Shown piece after piece: positions 20,001 through 30,200 of a DNA stretch of 58,296 bases; within the stretch, counting starts at the first letter, position 1; every line of letters begins with the position of its first letter. The DNA is from Thraustochytrium sp. TN22 (Eukaryota > Sar > Bigyra > Thraustochytrida > Thraustochytriidae). The translations under genes were made by a program, and so were the position numbers. The notes beneath the pieces were generated by a model. It was not told where the DNA came from. It worked only from the letters and a program-made list of their open reading frames with translations, and searched no databases. The stretch spans positions 1-58,296 of the forward strand of contig JABLUY010000228.1 in NCBI GenBank assembly GCA_013306675.1, read 5' to 3'.

Positions 20001-23000
20001 AGCCAAAGTCGGCGCGCTCGTCGAAGAGCTCGAACGCGTAGCGCGGGATGAGCGTCTGCAGCGCGCCGAGGTAGGCGCGCTCGACGAGCTGCCAATTGGT
20101 GGAGACACTGGGGTGCGAAAAGTGCAGGAGCGCCTGCAGCGGGACCCAGTCCACCTCGCGCACGTGGTTGGAGACCTGCAGCAAGACATAGGCCAGCACC
20201 GGGTGCAAGAACCTGAAGAGCGCCTCGCCGTCTTGTTGGTCCTGCTGCTGCGCTCGCTGCGGGTCTTGCTGCGTGTCCTGCTGCGGCGCGACCTGGGCCT
20301 GCGCCATTTCGCTTGCGCGCTTGCGCGCGGCATGCCAGAGGTGGTGCAGCGTGCCGCCGTGGCCAGCGTCGGCGGCGTCAAGCACGCTGACGAGCGGGAG
20401 CGCCGGCTCGCCCGCGGTAGCCCTGTACAGCGTGAGCGAGAGCAGTGTGTTCCAGCACCAGCGCTCGAAGCGCGCCATGTCCTGCGAGTTGGCGTAGTCC
20501 GCCGTGAGCGGGATCCAACGCCGCAGCGCGGCCAAGGTGCCGGCGTTCGAGACGCGCTCCATCTGCGGCAGCGCGGCGCGCGCCATGCAGGCCTCGGCGA
20601 TGATCATGGCGAGCTGACGGTGTACGTGGGCGTCCAGCACGGGCTCGCCGGCAGCGTCGAGGCCGAAGTCGAGCTCGCCAATGATGGCCATGGCCATGGT
20701 TGCGCGAGCGTCGATCACGCTGGCGGCGCCGGCCACGGCTGCGTCGCGTGGCAGCAGCCAGCCACGCAGAATGTCAATGTCCTCCGGTGCGCGCGGCGTC
20801 CACTCCCGCAGCGGCAACGTCTGGAAGAGCTCCAGACCGCGCTGCGCGGGCGTCACAAAGGGCTCCTCGTGCGTGGACACAAAGTGCAGGAGCTCGCTTG
20901 TAAGCTCCGGGTGCGTGCGGCAGACGCGGGCGAGCATGTCGCAGACCGGGCGGCGCAGCTCCTCGTGCGCCAGGGCGATGTTGTCGCGCGCAAAGGCGGC
21001 CGTGGCGATCTCGACCATGACGGCGTGCGCAAGGCCGAGGCCGGCCGCGCCGCCGAGCGCGGACAGCGCCACGGCGCGGTAGAGCGCCTCGCCGTGGCGC
21101 GGCGTGCCGCTGACCTGGTCGGCCGTGAGCGGCTGGCCGGCGCCAGCCGGCACCGGCGATGCGAGGAGTGGCTCTGCATCGGCCTCGTCGCCCGAGGCGA
21201 GCACCTGCCAGAAGCGCTCGCGCAGCGCTGGCTCGCTCTCGACCGCGGCCTCCCACTGCTCGAGGCTGCAGACGTACTGGAAGCGATGGAAGAGAGAGGC
21301 GCCGGGTGCCGCTTCTGCGGCGGGCGGCTCGTGGCGCCGCTTGAGCTGGAGGCCAGCGTCCGCGGAAGCCATCGTGTAGATGGCATCGGCGCTGCAGAGG
21401 TCGGCCTCGTGGTAGCCGAGCACGAGGCCGAGGAAGAGGCGCCAGGCCGCCTCGCACGAGAGCCTGCTGAGCGGCAGGTCGCGAACCGCGAGGCGCAGGT
21501 TCTTGTTGCTGCTGGTGAGCACGTGCTGTGCGGCGAGCAGCGCAAGGCTGTCGAAGAGCACCTGCGCGACGGCCCAGGCGGGCCGCGAGCCCCAGCACTC
21601 GAGGTCGCGCAAAAAGTCGCCGGCGCGCAGCACCAGGCGCACGACGGCGTCCGAGAGCATGCGGCCGACTTGCGCGAACCACTTGAGGCGGGTGGCCGCG
21701 GCGGCCAGTGCGTGCACGAGCGTGTGGATGCGCGTGAAGGCGGCGGTGACGTGGTCCGCGCCGAGCGGGCTTACGCGGTCCCCCGTCGGCAGCATGTGCT
21801 CGATGGCGGCCTCGTACGGGCATTGCTCGAGCAGAGCGATATAGTCGGCCTCGGCCAGGCGGCGGTCCAAGGGACCCGCGTCGTCCACGACCTCGTAGCC
21901 GTCCGCGCTGCCAAAGAGCGGGTCCGCGTGGTCCAGCACGGTGCGCAGCATGGCGAGACAGACCTCGACCTCCTGCTCGGTCCAGGCCGCCTCCTGCAGC
22001 TGCGCGGGCGTGGACACGTGCAGGCTGCCGCCGTCGGCGACGGTGGCGAGCGTGCCGGGGCCGGCCTGCAGCAGCGGTACGGCCCAGGCGCCGTCGGGTG
22101 AGCCCGTGCCGGGGAAGGCGATGAGGTGCTTGAGCAAGAAGAAGCGGTCCTCGAGGCGGCCACTTTGCACGAGTGCGGCGCCCAGGTGCGCGAGCCAGGC
22201 GCGCACGCAGCGCAGAAAGCGGCGGCGCCAGCGCGACTGCGATGCCAGCGCCTGGACACGATCGTGGTCCAGTTCGCGACGCGTGCGCAGCTCGAAGGCA
22301 AGCAGCACGGTAAAGAAAATGCGCGCGCGGTCCTCGGCGGTGCTGGCGGCGGCGGCCGAGGTAGCGGCGCCGTCCAGGCGCGGGCAGAAGCGTGGCGAGC
22401 GCGAGAGCTCTTCGTAGATCTTTTGCTCCACGTTGAAGGCCGTCATGGTTCTGTCGAAGCCGAAGGACGTGAGGTCGCGCGCGCGCTGCTCCCCCAGCCG
22501 GCGGAGCTCCATCTCAAAGGCGCGCGCCTTCTTGCGCGAGTACGCCGCGTGCTGGAACGAGACGGAGGCGCGAATCGTACCAACGCCGGACCGTAGCTCC
22601 TGCACCTGCTCGGCACGCCCGTTCTTGCGCTGCCATACCTGGCCGCGCTTGAGCCGGCAGTCCTCGATGCGTCTTGACAGTTGCACGGCGAAGTCTTCGT
22701 AGGCCTCTTCTGCGGCGCGGAACTTTTGCACAAGCTGCGTGAACTCGTCCTCCACAGGCTCTAGGCCGGCGGGGCACGCCGTGCGCAGGGCTGCAATGGC
22801 TCTCAGGCTCTCGTCGGCGGCGGGCGCCGCCCTCGCGCTCTCCAGCGCCTGTAGCGTGGCCTCTTCGCCTATCATTTCCGCCAGGTACCGATCATCTGCT
22901 TCCACGTGGGCGAGGGAGGCTGGCGGCGCGCTGGCTTCGAGCACCATGGGCGGGGCGGAGGGCGCCGGTACGACGGTAGGATACAGTGGCGCGTATGCCG

Positions 23001-23211
23001 TTGGTGCCGTTGTTGCTAGCGCCGAGGTCTGCGGCCGCAGCGCGTCGGAGACCTTGGCCAGCGCCGCGGACGCCTCGGCGGCGGAGATGACCCGGACCAC
23101 GGGCGCCGCCGGGAGATTTGCTGTAGGGGAGTCCTCTTGGTTGGTGTGGTCCGAGGGAGCGTCAAGCGACGAGTGCGACGCGGGCAGAGCAGACTCTTTC
23201 TGGTCTTCGTC

Positions 23212-23249
<38 letters not shown>

Positions 23250-23562
23250 CCTCAAGAGGTGAGCGTGGCGGCAAGGGCGGCGGTGCCGTGGCCTCGAGTT
23301 CCCTGAAGAATCCCTCAGCATCATCTTTGCGCGAGAGCACGTTGGCGATGTCAGGCAGCGTTCTGGCGAGCTCGTCGGCGTCCGTGAAGGTCTCCGTCTG
23401 CTGCTCGGGCGGGTAGAGCAGGTGGAGCGGGACAGGTTCCACGCCGCGCCATGTCGAGCCCCCCCGGGTGCCAGCGGCGGCGGCGGCGCCGCCGCCGTCA
23501 CTGCGCGGCGCCGCGGCCGCCTCGTGCGCCCGCGCCTCCGGGTCCTCGCGCACCAGCTCCAT
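13417..23562 (-). CDS. EPG5: EPG5 orthologue (ectopic P-granules protein 5), giant autophagosome-lysosome tether
   Basis: 3,381 aa from ATG 23562 (MELVREDPEARAHE), in one uninterrupted 10.1-kb frame. EPG5 is a Rab7 effector that tethers autophagosomes to late endosomes/lysosomes and promotes SNARE assembly. Landmarks follow human EPG5 in order: an N-terminal coiled coil (~270-380, ending near FNVEQKIYEEL); FFLLKHLIAFPGTG and AWAVPLLQ; a long α-solenoid; LPHVYVTRSRVETV; HLLSPLFAPGRHVEQLLDFY; and PWKSWALCAPILADF. It is about 800 residues longer than the human protein (2,579). The excess is largely low complexity: an N-terminal Pro/Ser/Gln leader with about ten Gln, Ser-rich loops near 1650-1750 and 1900, and a Q27 tract at ~3188-3214. 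The extreme C-terminus (TLLPRVPFVRRYVCDWEE) is conserved in style. The 3' end is 120 bp from UQCRH. Confidence 0.85.
13921..14001 (-). repeat. Pure (CAG)27 coding microsatellite
   Basis: Twenty-seven uninterrupted CTG triplets on the + strand, read as CAG on the coding strand and giving Q27 near the EPG5 C-terminus. On the coding strand it is preceded by mixed CAA/CAG/GGC codons (QQGQQGQA) and followed by HDDGG. Purity of the tract suggests recent expansion and length polymorphism. Confidence 0.95.
23215..23244 (-). repeat. Second CAG tract in EPG5 (about ten Gln)
   Basis: Ten CTG triplets on the + strand encode the N-terminal polyglutamine of EPG5, between an EEE and an HDEDQ stretch. Confidence 0.9.
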
Positions 23563-23948
23563 CGCGCGCCGCCCGCCGGGCCCGGGCCGCGCGCGCGCGC
23601 CCACGCGCGGAATTCGAATTTGGCTGCCGGGGGCGAGACTCGCCAGAGAAGGGGCGCGCGATACTCCCGGGAACGGCCATGTAATAAGTTATGTCCAACA
23701 ACTTGAAGCGAAGCAGCGCGTCGACGGCAATCAATCAATCAGTCAATCAGTCAGTCACTGATCAGTCCATCAGTCTCAATCAGTCAGGCGGAAGCAGAAG
23801 CAACTGCTGGCGGTCCGTCGACCAGGGCGTCGCCAAGCCGAAGCCCGCCCGCGCGCAAACCCAGGCTGCGCGTCAGTGCTTCTTCTTCAGGCGCCACGGT
23901 AGGGTACAGGCCCTCCGAGTCTGGCAGGGAAACGAGCTCGGTCAGGAG
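23563..23948. other. Intergenic spacer with CAAT/CAGT tetranucleotide array
   Basis: Lies upstream of EPG5 and downstream of the methyltransferase gene, both on the - strand. An imperfect (CAAT)n/(CAGT)n tract runs from ~23728 to 23788. No gene is seen. AT content is higher than in neighbouring coding DNA, fitting a trailer plus promoter. Confidence 0.5.
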
Positions 23949-25079
23949 CTAGTCGGAACGTGGGCGCAGGGCGCGTGGCAGGTCGTCGACAGCGGCGATG
24001 TAGTAGGCGTCGCATTGGGGCGCGGCCGAGTCGTCGGCCTTGCCGGCCGTTGTCTGCTGCTGCTGCTTCTTCTTCTTGGGCTTCTTGTCGGTGTTGGTGT
24101 CCTTGTCGCGGCGGTCGTCTGCGCCCGCGGCCGTGAGCGCGGGCTCCACGGTGGACGCCGGGATGCCAGCGAGGTACCAGAAGCTGACAAAGGGCGAGGT
24201 GCGCACGCCGAGCGCGGAGACGTGGCTCTGAAGGCGGTCGCGGTCGCGGAGGCCCTTGGGCGTCCAGTACTGGTAGCGCTTGCGAGGGCAAAGGTAGCCA
24301 GAGAAGGCGGCGTGGTCAAAGTAGGACTTGGCACAGACGTAATTGGGCATGAGCAGCAGCGAGGGCTTGGCGTTCTCGCGCACGAAGCGAAGCAGGCGCT
24401 CGGGGTGGTCGCCCGAGTACGGCGGGTTGGTGACGATGACATCGTGCGGCGGCTTCTCGGCCGCGTAAAAGTCCTCGCAACGATTGTAGACGTTGGTGAA
24501 TCCGAGCGCGGCCAGATTGCGGACCACAGCGCCCGAGCAGTAGTATGGGTCGTAGATGCGCAGGTCGGCCGGCGCCTTGCCGAGCTGCTTCGCGATGGCG
24601 TGCAGCACCGGCGCGATGTCCGCGTAGGCCTGCGGCGCGGTCTCGCAGTGGTCGTCTGCCACGGTCTCGAACGGGTGCTCGATCTGCTCCACTTGCGCCT
24701 CGCAGCGCTGCTTGTCGGCCTGCGCCAGCCTGGACCGCGCCTTCTTGCTCAGCGACTTCCACCCTTTGCGCAGCTCCGGCCACAGGTGATGGTGGCCCGG
24801 ATTGAGCCAGTCGGACAGCATGCCGGGCCGCTCCTGCTCGATGGCCCTGGCCACGGTCTCCTCGTCGATCGCCTCATCCTCCCCCGCCTTGCGGTCGTCC
24901 CCGAGGTCCTTCTCCTGCTCGAGCTCGCGTTCCCGCTCCTGGCGCGCGCGCTTGGCCTCGAGCAGCGCCGTCGCCGTCTCGGCGTGGGCGCCCTTGGACG
25001 CGCGCTTGCGCTTCTTCTTGTTCAGGCGCCGCCGCTCGCCGGCCGAGACGGCGGCCGCTGCCGCTGCGGCCTCGGGCAT
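23949..25079 (-). CDS. Adenine-N6-methyltransferase-like protein (NPPY motif)
   Basis: 376 aa from ATG 25079 (MPEAAAAAAAVSAGERRRLNKKKRKR…); codons further 5' are GC-rich non-coding-looking. A strongly basic leader (~15-60, several K/R clusters) could be a nuclear or nucleolar signal. The central domain is a class I SAM-dependent Rossmann fold: motif I-like IYDPYYCSGAVVRNLAALGF, then VYNRCEDFYA, and motif IV VIVTNPPYSGDHP with N218-P-P-Y221. NPPY/DPPY motif IV is characteristic of enzymes methylating exocyclic amines (N6-adenine, also N5-Gln). A C-terminal segment (SPFVSFWYLAGIP, then K/Q-rich) completes it. The substrate (DNA, rRNA, snRNA or mRNA adenine) cannot be told from sequence. PCIF1-type cap methyltransferases have NPPF and a WW domain, absent here. 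Confidence 0.65.
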   Translation of the reverse strand: MPEAAAAAAAVSAGERRRLNKKKRKRASKGAHAETATALLEAKRARQERERELEQEKDLGDDRKAGEDEAIDEETVARAIEQERPGMLSDWLNPGHHHLWPELRKGWKSLSKKARSRLAQADKQRCEAQVEQIEHPFETVADDHCETAPQAYADIAPVLHAIAKQLGKAPADLRIYDPYYCSGAVVRNLAALGFTNVYNRCEDFYAAEKPPHDVIVTNPPYSGDHPERLLRFVRENAKPSLLLMPNYVCAKSYFDHAAFSGYLCPRKRYQYWTPKGLRDRDRLQSHVSALGVRTSPFVSFWYLAGIPASTVEPALTAAGADDRRDKDTNTDKKPKKKKQQQQTTAGKADDSAAPQCDAYYIAAVDDLPRALRPRSD

Positions 25080-25243
25080 CGTGGCCACCGGCCAGTGCCG
25101 AGCGGACTGCCGCAACCCGCCGCGCCGCGCCGCGCGCCGGTTCTGGGTTGGTTGGCTGCGAGCCCGCTGCGCCCGAGGCGAGGCGAGAGGAGGCGCAAAA
25201 GCACAAGGCGCAGCAGCGGCGCCAGCAGAGCGACAACTGGTGG

Positions 25244-25275
<32 letters not shown>

Positions 25276-26232
25276 CGCCCGCGTGGCGCGCGGCGGCGGC
25301 GGCGGGCGGCGGCGGGGCCGGCGCGCTCCCTCCCTCCCCTCCCGCGCGCAGCGCAGATGACGTCTGCGCGCGCGCGGCCCGCCGCAGGGTCAGGTGGTGA
25401 TGGCGCGGCATGAGCCGCGCCATGCCGCACGGGTGGCTACGGGCGCGCGGGCGGGCGGGCGGGCGGCGGCCGCGGCGGGGCGCCGCGGCTGCTGCTGGCC
25501 GGTCTGGGGGCCGGCGCCGAGCGCTGTGTACATAGGCTGGCGTTTGATTCACGGTAGGTCCAGGCGAAGGAGCGGGTGATGGGTGGCGAGGAGAGAAGTG
25601 GAGAGAGAGAGAGAGAAGCAGTCGTTATCTCCCGTCAAGACCGTGGGCCCTCGTGGTCCGCTCATCTTTGTGCTTGATGGGTCATCTTAGCTGCGAGAAG
25701 AACTGCATCGCCTTACCAAGACCAGCCAGAGGGCTTTTCACCTCTGGACGGTTCAGGGCCGTGTGCCACATTTTAGATCCTTCTGGTTCAAAACCACATG
25801 ATGACCGTATCGAGCGGTAAATACTGTTGCCGAAAAGGGGACAATACGAACTTCCTTGTTACGCATGTCCCATCGATCACTCTGACTCATTTCTAATTTT
25901 TATTATTCTCGCCCTCCCGAGTTCTTCGGGATGGGTTGAGAGGAGGGAGGGAGAGAGACAAGAGACGGAGAGCGGAGAGCGGATGCTCTGGGGCTATTGG
26001 TGGTGGGAGACAGCGAACTGACAAAAATCGCGCTTTCTGGCTGCTGCGAATGGACCTGGAGCAGACTTTGTAGATTTCCCATGTCAATGTCAACGTCAAT
26101 TCTATTTCAAGCTCAACCATGTTTCGGAAGACGACGGCAAATGCATTCTTGTCGTCTGCTGCCACGGATTTCACGTCATTGCTGTCCTGTCATGCTGTCC
26201 CTTTGCTGTCACAAGTCTCGTCGCCCACGTCG
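25080..26232. other. Gene-free ~1.15 kb with simple repeats
   Basis: The first 450 bp are GC-rich, with a (CCG)n tract near 25242-25275, and form the methyltransferase promoter. A (GA)n run lies at ~25600-25617. From ~25620 to 26230 composition drops to near-balanced, unlike the rest of the locus, with a short perfect hairpin CCAGAGG/CCTCTGG around 25726-25747. No protein of recognisable type. A structured RNA gene is possible but I identify none with certainty. Confidence 0.5.
25798..25885 (+). ncRNA. Weak box C/D snoRNA-like candidate
   Basis: ATGATGA (25798-25804) matches box C (RTGATGA), and CTGA (25882-25885) matches box D about 80 nt later, a typical C/D snoRNA span. It sits in the AT-richer gene-free segment. 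A terminal stem joining the flanks is not evident and no guide complementarity could be tested. Chance occurrence is quite possible. Confidence 0.15.
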
Positions 26233-26862
26233 TCATCGTGGTGGCTGGGCATCATCACCCTTGGTGTAGACGTGAACCTCGTCAGAAGACTCGACCTTGG
26301 TCCAGGCGTCATTGAGCGTGAAGACATTGCTAAAGACCAAAACGTCGGGCTTGCACTCGTCCATGAGCTTGACGCTGAGGCGGTCCATGATGGGCGAGAG
26401 GCCGTAGACCAGGACAATGTCGGCGTCGTGCAGGCCAATCTTCCACAGGTCGCGGCAGTGAAAGACGGCCTCCGCCGAGGCAGGCCAGGGCTGGCGACCC
26501 GGGATGACCCTGTGCGCGAGGTGCTGGTCCCAAAAGGCCCAGGTGCGCGAGACGGCGACGAGCATGGGGTTGAGCTCGTAGCCCACGGCGCGGTAGCCGT
26601 GGCGCGCCGCCTCGATGACGACCCGGCCGTCCCCCGAGCCGAGGTCGAGCATGAGCGGCGCAGGCCCGGCCGCTCGCACGGGCTTGAGGCGCGGCAGCAC
26701 GCGGCCAAAGACGACGTTGAGCGACTTGCGCAGCGTCGGCATGTACGGCGCGCCCTTGCCGGTGACGGCCGGGATGGCCGACACGAAGAGCGTGAAGTTG
26801 ACGGCGAGCGCGGCGCCCAGCGCCGCGCCCACCGTGGCGCCCACGGCCGTGCCCAGCCCCAT
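26233..26862 (-). CDS. ATPSCKMT: ATP synthase c-subunit lysine N-methyltransferase (FAM173 family)
   Basis: 209 aa. The family trimethylates a conserved lysine of the mitochondrial ATP synthase c-ring from the inner-membrane/matrix side. Residues 3-32 form a hydrophobic Gly/Ala-rich membrane segment (GTAVGATVGAALGAALAVNF…SAIP), the non-cleaved targeting and anchor region typical of FAM173. Then follow PYMPTLRKSLNVV, the SAM-binding motif LDLGSGDGR (73-80), motif II in YRAVGYELNPMLVAVSR, and the FAM173 features FHCRDLWKIGL, DADIVLVYGLSPIMDRLS and VFSNVF. Length and order fit the family (about 200-235 aa). It diverges from SPB1 across 366 bp. An alternative start a few codons further 5' is not supported. 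Confidence 0.88.
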   Translation of the reverse strand: MGLGTAVGATVGAALGAALAVNFTLFVSAIPAVTGKGAPYMPTLRKSLNVVFGRVLPRLKPVRAAGPAPLMLDLGSGDGRVVIEAARHGYRAVGYELNPMLVAVSRTWAFWDQHLAHRVIPGRQPWPASAEAVFHCRDLWKIGLHDADIVLVYGLSPIMDRLSVKLMDECKPDVLVFSNVFTLNDAWTKVESSDEVHVYTKGDDAQPPR

Positions 26863-27228
26863 CGCTGCTCGGCGGGCGGTGCTGCTGCCCGGGCAGCCCG
26901 TAGCGAGAATGCAGCGCAATGCGCAGCAGCGCAGCACTGCAGCAGCTGAGTCATTCATCTGAGCAATTTTGTTTGGGCAAAAAGCGCCGGCGAAACGCGG
27001 ACGCGAGAGGCAAATTGCGGAACCGGCGGCAGCCACCCAAACCACTCGTCGCGCCAGTTCCGCTTGGGCGTCTCGGTCGGCAGGGCCGCGCGCGCGCGGG
27101 CGGGCGGCGGGAGGGCGAGCGGGCGGCGGCGCGTCGCGACCGCGCTCTCGCGCGCGCGCTCCGGTCCCGGTTCCGGTTGCGGTCGCGGTCGCGGTCTCAG
27201 GGCGGGCGCGGCGGCGCGCAAGGCCAAG
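26863..27228. promoter_or_regulatory. Bidirectional promoter region, ATPSCKMT (-) / SPB1 (+)
   Basis: 366-bp spacer between divergent start codons. The ATPSCKMT side has GCAGCGCA-type repeats. The middle carries AT-richer CAATTTTGTTTGGGC at ~26965. The SPB1 side is GC-rich with a GGTCCCGGTTCCGGTTGCGGTCGCGGTC direct repeat (~27162-27195). No TATA box is seen. Confidence 0.5.
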
Positions 27229-30200
27229 ATGGGGCGCAAGAAGAACGCCGTGCAGGACAAGTACTATCAGCTGGCCAAGGAGCAGGGCTACCGCGCGCGG
27301 TCGAGCTTCAAGCTCATCCAGCTGAACCGCAAGTACGACCTGTTGAAGAATGCGACGCGCGTGATCGACCTGTGCGCGGCGCCCGGCGGCTGGCTCCAGG
27401 TACTGGCCAAGACGATGCCGTCCTCGGCGGAGCGGCAGATCGTGGGCGTGGACTTGATGCCCATTAAGCCGATCCGCTGCTGCACGACGTTCCAGGAGGA
27501 TATCACCTCGGATACGTGCCGGCAGAAGATCCGCAAGGAGATGCGCGGCAACAAGGCCGACGTGGTGCTGTGTGACGGTGCGCCCAACGTCGGTGCCGAG
27601 TACACCAAGGACGCCTTCGTGCAGAACGAGTTGGCCGTGTACGCGCTCAAGTTCGCGTGCGAGCACCTCAAGCGCGGGGGCTCTTTCGTGACCAAGGTTT
27701 TCCGGTCGACCGACTACCACTCGCTGCTGTGGGCCTTCCAGCAGCTCTTCAAGAAGGTGGAGGCGACCAAGCCGCCGTCTTCGCGTAACGTGTCTGCCGA
27801 GATCTTCGTCGTGTGCCGCGAATACCTGGCCCCGCACAAGATCGACCCGCGCCTGCTGGACCCGCGCCACGTCCTGGCGCCGGTGGAGGAGGACAAGGAG
27901 CTCACGGAGCAGCAGGCCATCAACAAGCTTTTCCACAAGCACCAAAAGGACCGCCGCTCGCGCGGCGGCTACAGCGACGACGCTGGCGCGCTCCTGTACA
28001 AGGCTGTGACTGCTGTCGACTTTGTGCGTAGCAAGCAGCCGGTCCAGGTCCTCGCGACCGCCTCGGAGATCACCTTCAAGGACGAGGCGTCCAAGGCGCT
28101 CCTGGATCACCCGGCCACCACGCCGGACGTTCAGGCTTACCTTGCTGATTTGCGCGTGCTGGGCAAGGCCGAGCTGCGCGCGCTCGTGCAGTGGCGCCTC
28201 ACGCTCCGCGGTGACAAGAAGGGCAAGAAGGACAACGCCGACGAGGACGAGGGCGCGAGCGAGGACGAAGACAGGGACCTTGAGGCGAAGGTCGCCAAGG
28301 CCGCTGCTGCCGGGGGGGAGGGCAGTGAGGAGGAGGAGGACGACGACGACGAGGAGGAGGAGGAGGAGTCTTCGGACGAGGACGACTCGGACATGGAGGA
28401 CATGGGCGAATTGGACGCCGAGCTGGCCAAGCTCAAGGACGCGGAGCGCAAGAAGCGCAAGCGCGAAATCAAGAAGATTCGCAAGCAGCGCGCGAAGCTG
28501 CAGCGGCGCATCGATATGGGTATGGAGAACGAGTACGCGGTCGACGTCAGCAAGATGGCTGGCCCGTTCAGCCTCAAGAAGAGCGGCCTCAAGTCTGCGG
28601 AAGACCTTGACGTCCTGGAAAGCGGCGCGTACGCGGAGGTTTCGGACGACGAGGAGGAGGGCAAGGACCAGGACTCGGGCTTGGGCTCGAGCAGCGAGGA
28701 CGAGGATGAGGACAGCGATCTGGACGAAGCGACCCGGGCGGAGCGCAAGCGCATGCGCGACCTGGAGCGCGAGGCCGAGGTGCAGCACCAGATGGGGCGC
28801 GTAAAGGAGCAGGTCTCGGACCCGCTGACCGTGCGGCAGCGCCGCCAGCAGATCACAGCGGAGAAGAAGGCCAAGATGAAGAAGAAGACGCTCGAGATGA
28901 TGGCAGAGCAGGACTTTGCGCGCGCGCTCGAGGAGGAGCAGGCCAAGGCGCTCAAGGCCGGCAAGTACGCGGCGATGCTGGCCGAGGGCGAGGAGGATTC
29001 GGAGGAAGAGGAGGATGAGGACGAGGCGGAGCCCGAGGAGGAGGGCGTCAACCCCCTGCTCAAGTCTCTCGAGAGCAAGAAGTCGGCAGAGACGCGTGCC
29101 AAGCAGTGGTTCTCCCAGGCGCTCTTTGACGGTGCTGACGATGACGAGAGCAGCGATGACGGCAACGACCGCACGTATGGCATCACGGCGCGCGGCGGGC
29201 AGGCGCTGGACGAGTTCGACGAGGACAACAGTGCGGGCTCGGGCTCGGACTCGGATTCGGACGCCGAGATGAACGGCGACACGCCGCTGCCGTCGGCGCG
29301 CACGGAGAAGGCGAGGCGCAAGGAGCGCCGCCGCAAGCTCAAGCTGCGCAACGAGCGCAAGGAGGAGAAGCGGCGGCTGGCCGCGGCACGCGAGACCGGC
29401 GGCGAGGTGAACCAAGACCTGCTGCTGAGCTCGCTGCCGGGCGGCTTCAAGGTGGAGTCCGCGCGCAACGGCAAGAAGCGCGGGCGCGGCGGCGCCAAGG
29501 GCGACGAGAGTAGCGACGACGGCGACGCCGCCGAGGCCGAGGCCGAGGAGCTGGCCGAGGGCACGGTGAACGACGGCATGACCCCGGAGCAAAAGGCCGC
29601 CGCGCGCAAGGCGCGCAAGCTCATCAAGAAGGGCATGGGCAAGCTGCGCGGGGACGAGGCGGAGGAGAAGGCCGGCTTCGAGGTTGTCACGGCTGAGCAC
29701 AATCCGGCGGCCGATAACGACGACGAGGACGAGGACGCTCAGGATGACGGCTACAACAGCGAGGACTACGACACGGACGAGCGCTCGCAGCACATCGCCC
29801 TGGCCGCCATGATGACGAGCAAGGCGAAGCGGCGCAAGCTGCTGGACGCCGGATACAACCGGTTCACCTTTAATGACGAGGATGGCGCCCTCCCGGAGTG
29901 GTTCTTGGAGGACGAGAACAAGCACAACCGGCCGCAGCTGCCCGTGACGAAGGAGATGGTGGACGCCGTCAAGTCCCGGTACAAGGACCTCGCGGACAAG
30001 ACCACCAAGAAGGTGGCCGAGGCCCGTGCGCGCAAGAAGCATCGCCTCATGGCCAAGATCGACAAGATCAAGAAGAAGGCGGCGGCCGTCGCGGACCAGC
30101 CTGACTTGAACCCGGGCAGCAAGATGAAGGCCATCGAGAAGCTCTACAAGGGCACCAAGATCCAGCGCCCCGGCTCGGTCTACGTCGTGGCGCGCAAGTC

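Noticed and set aside
16822-22101. Two long + strand frames (772 and 883 codons) inside EPG5
   Set aside because: Arg/Gln/His/Ala-rich shadows of the EPG5 coding strand; no recognisable domains.
25740-25805. tRNA-like B box (GGTTCAAAACC at ~25786)
   Set aside because: No matching A box, the T-stem has a mismatch, and no 7-bp acceptor stem can be formed with upstream sequence.
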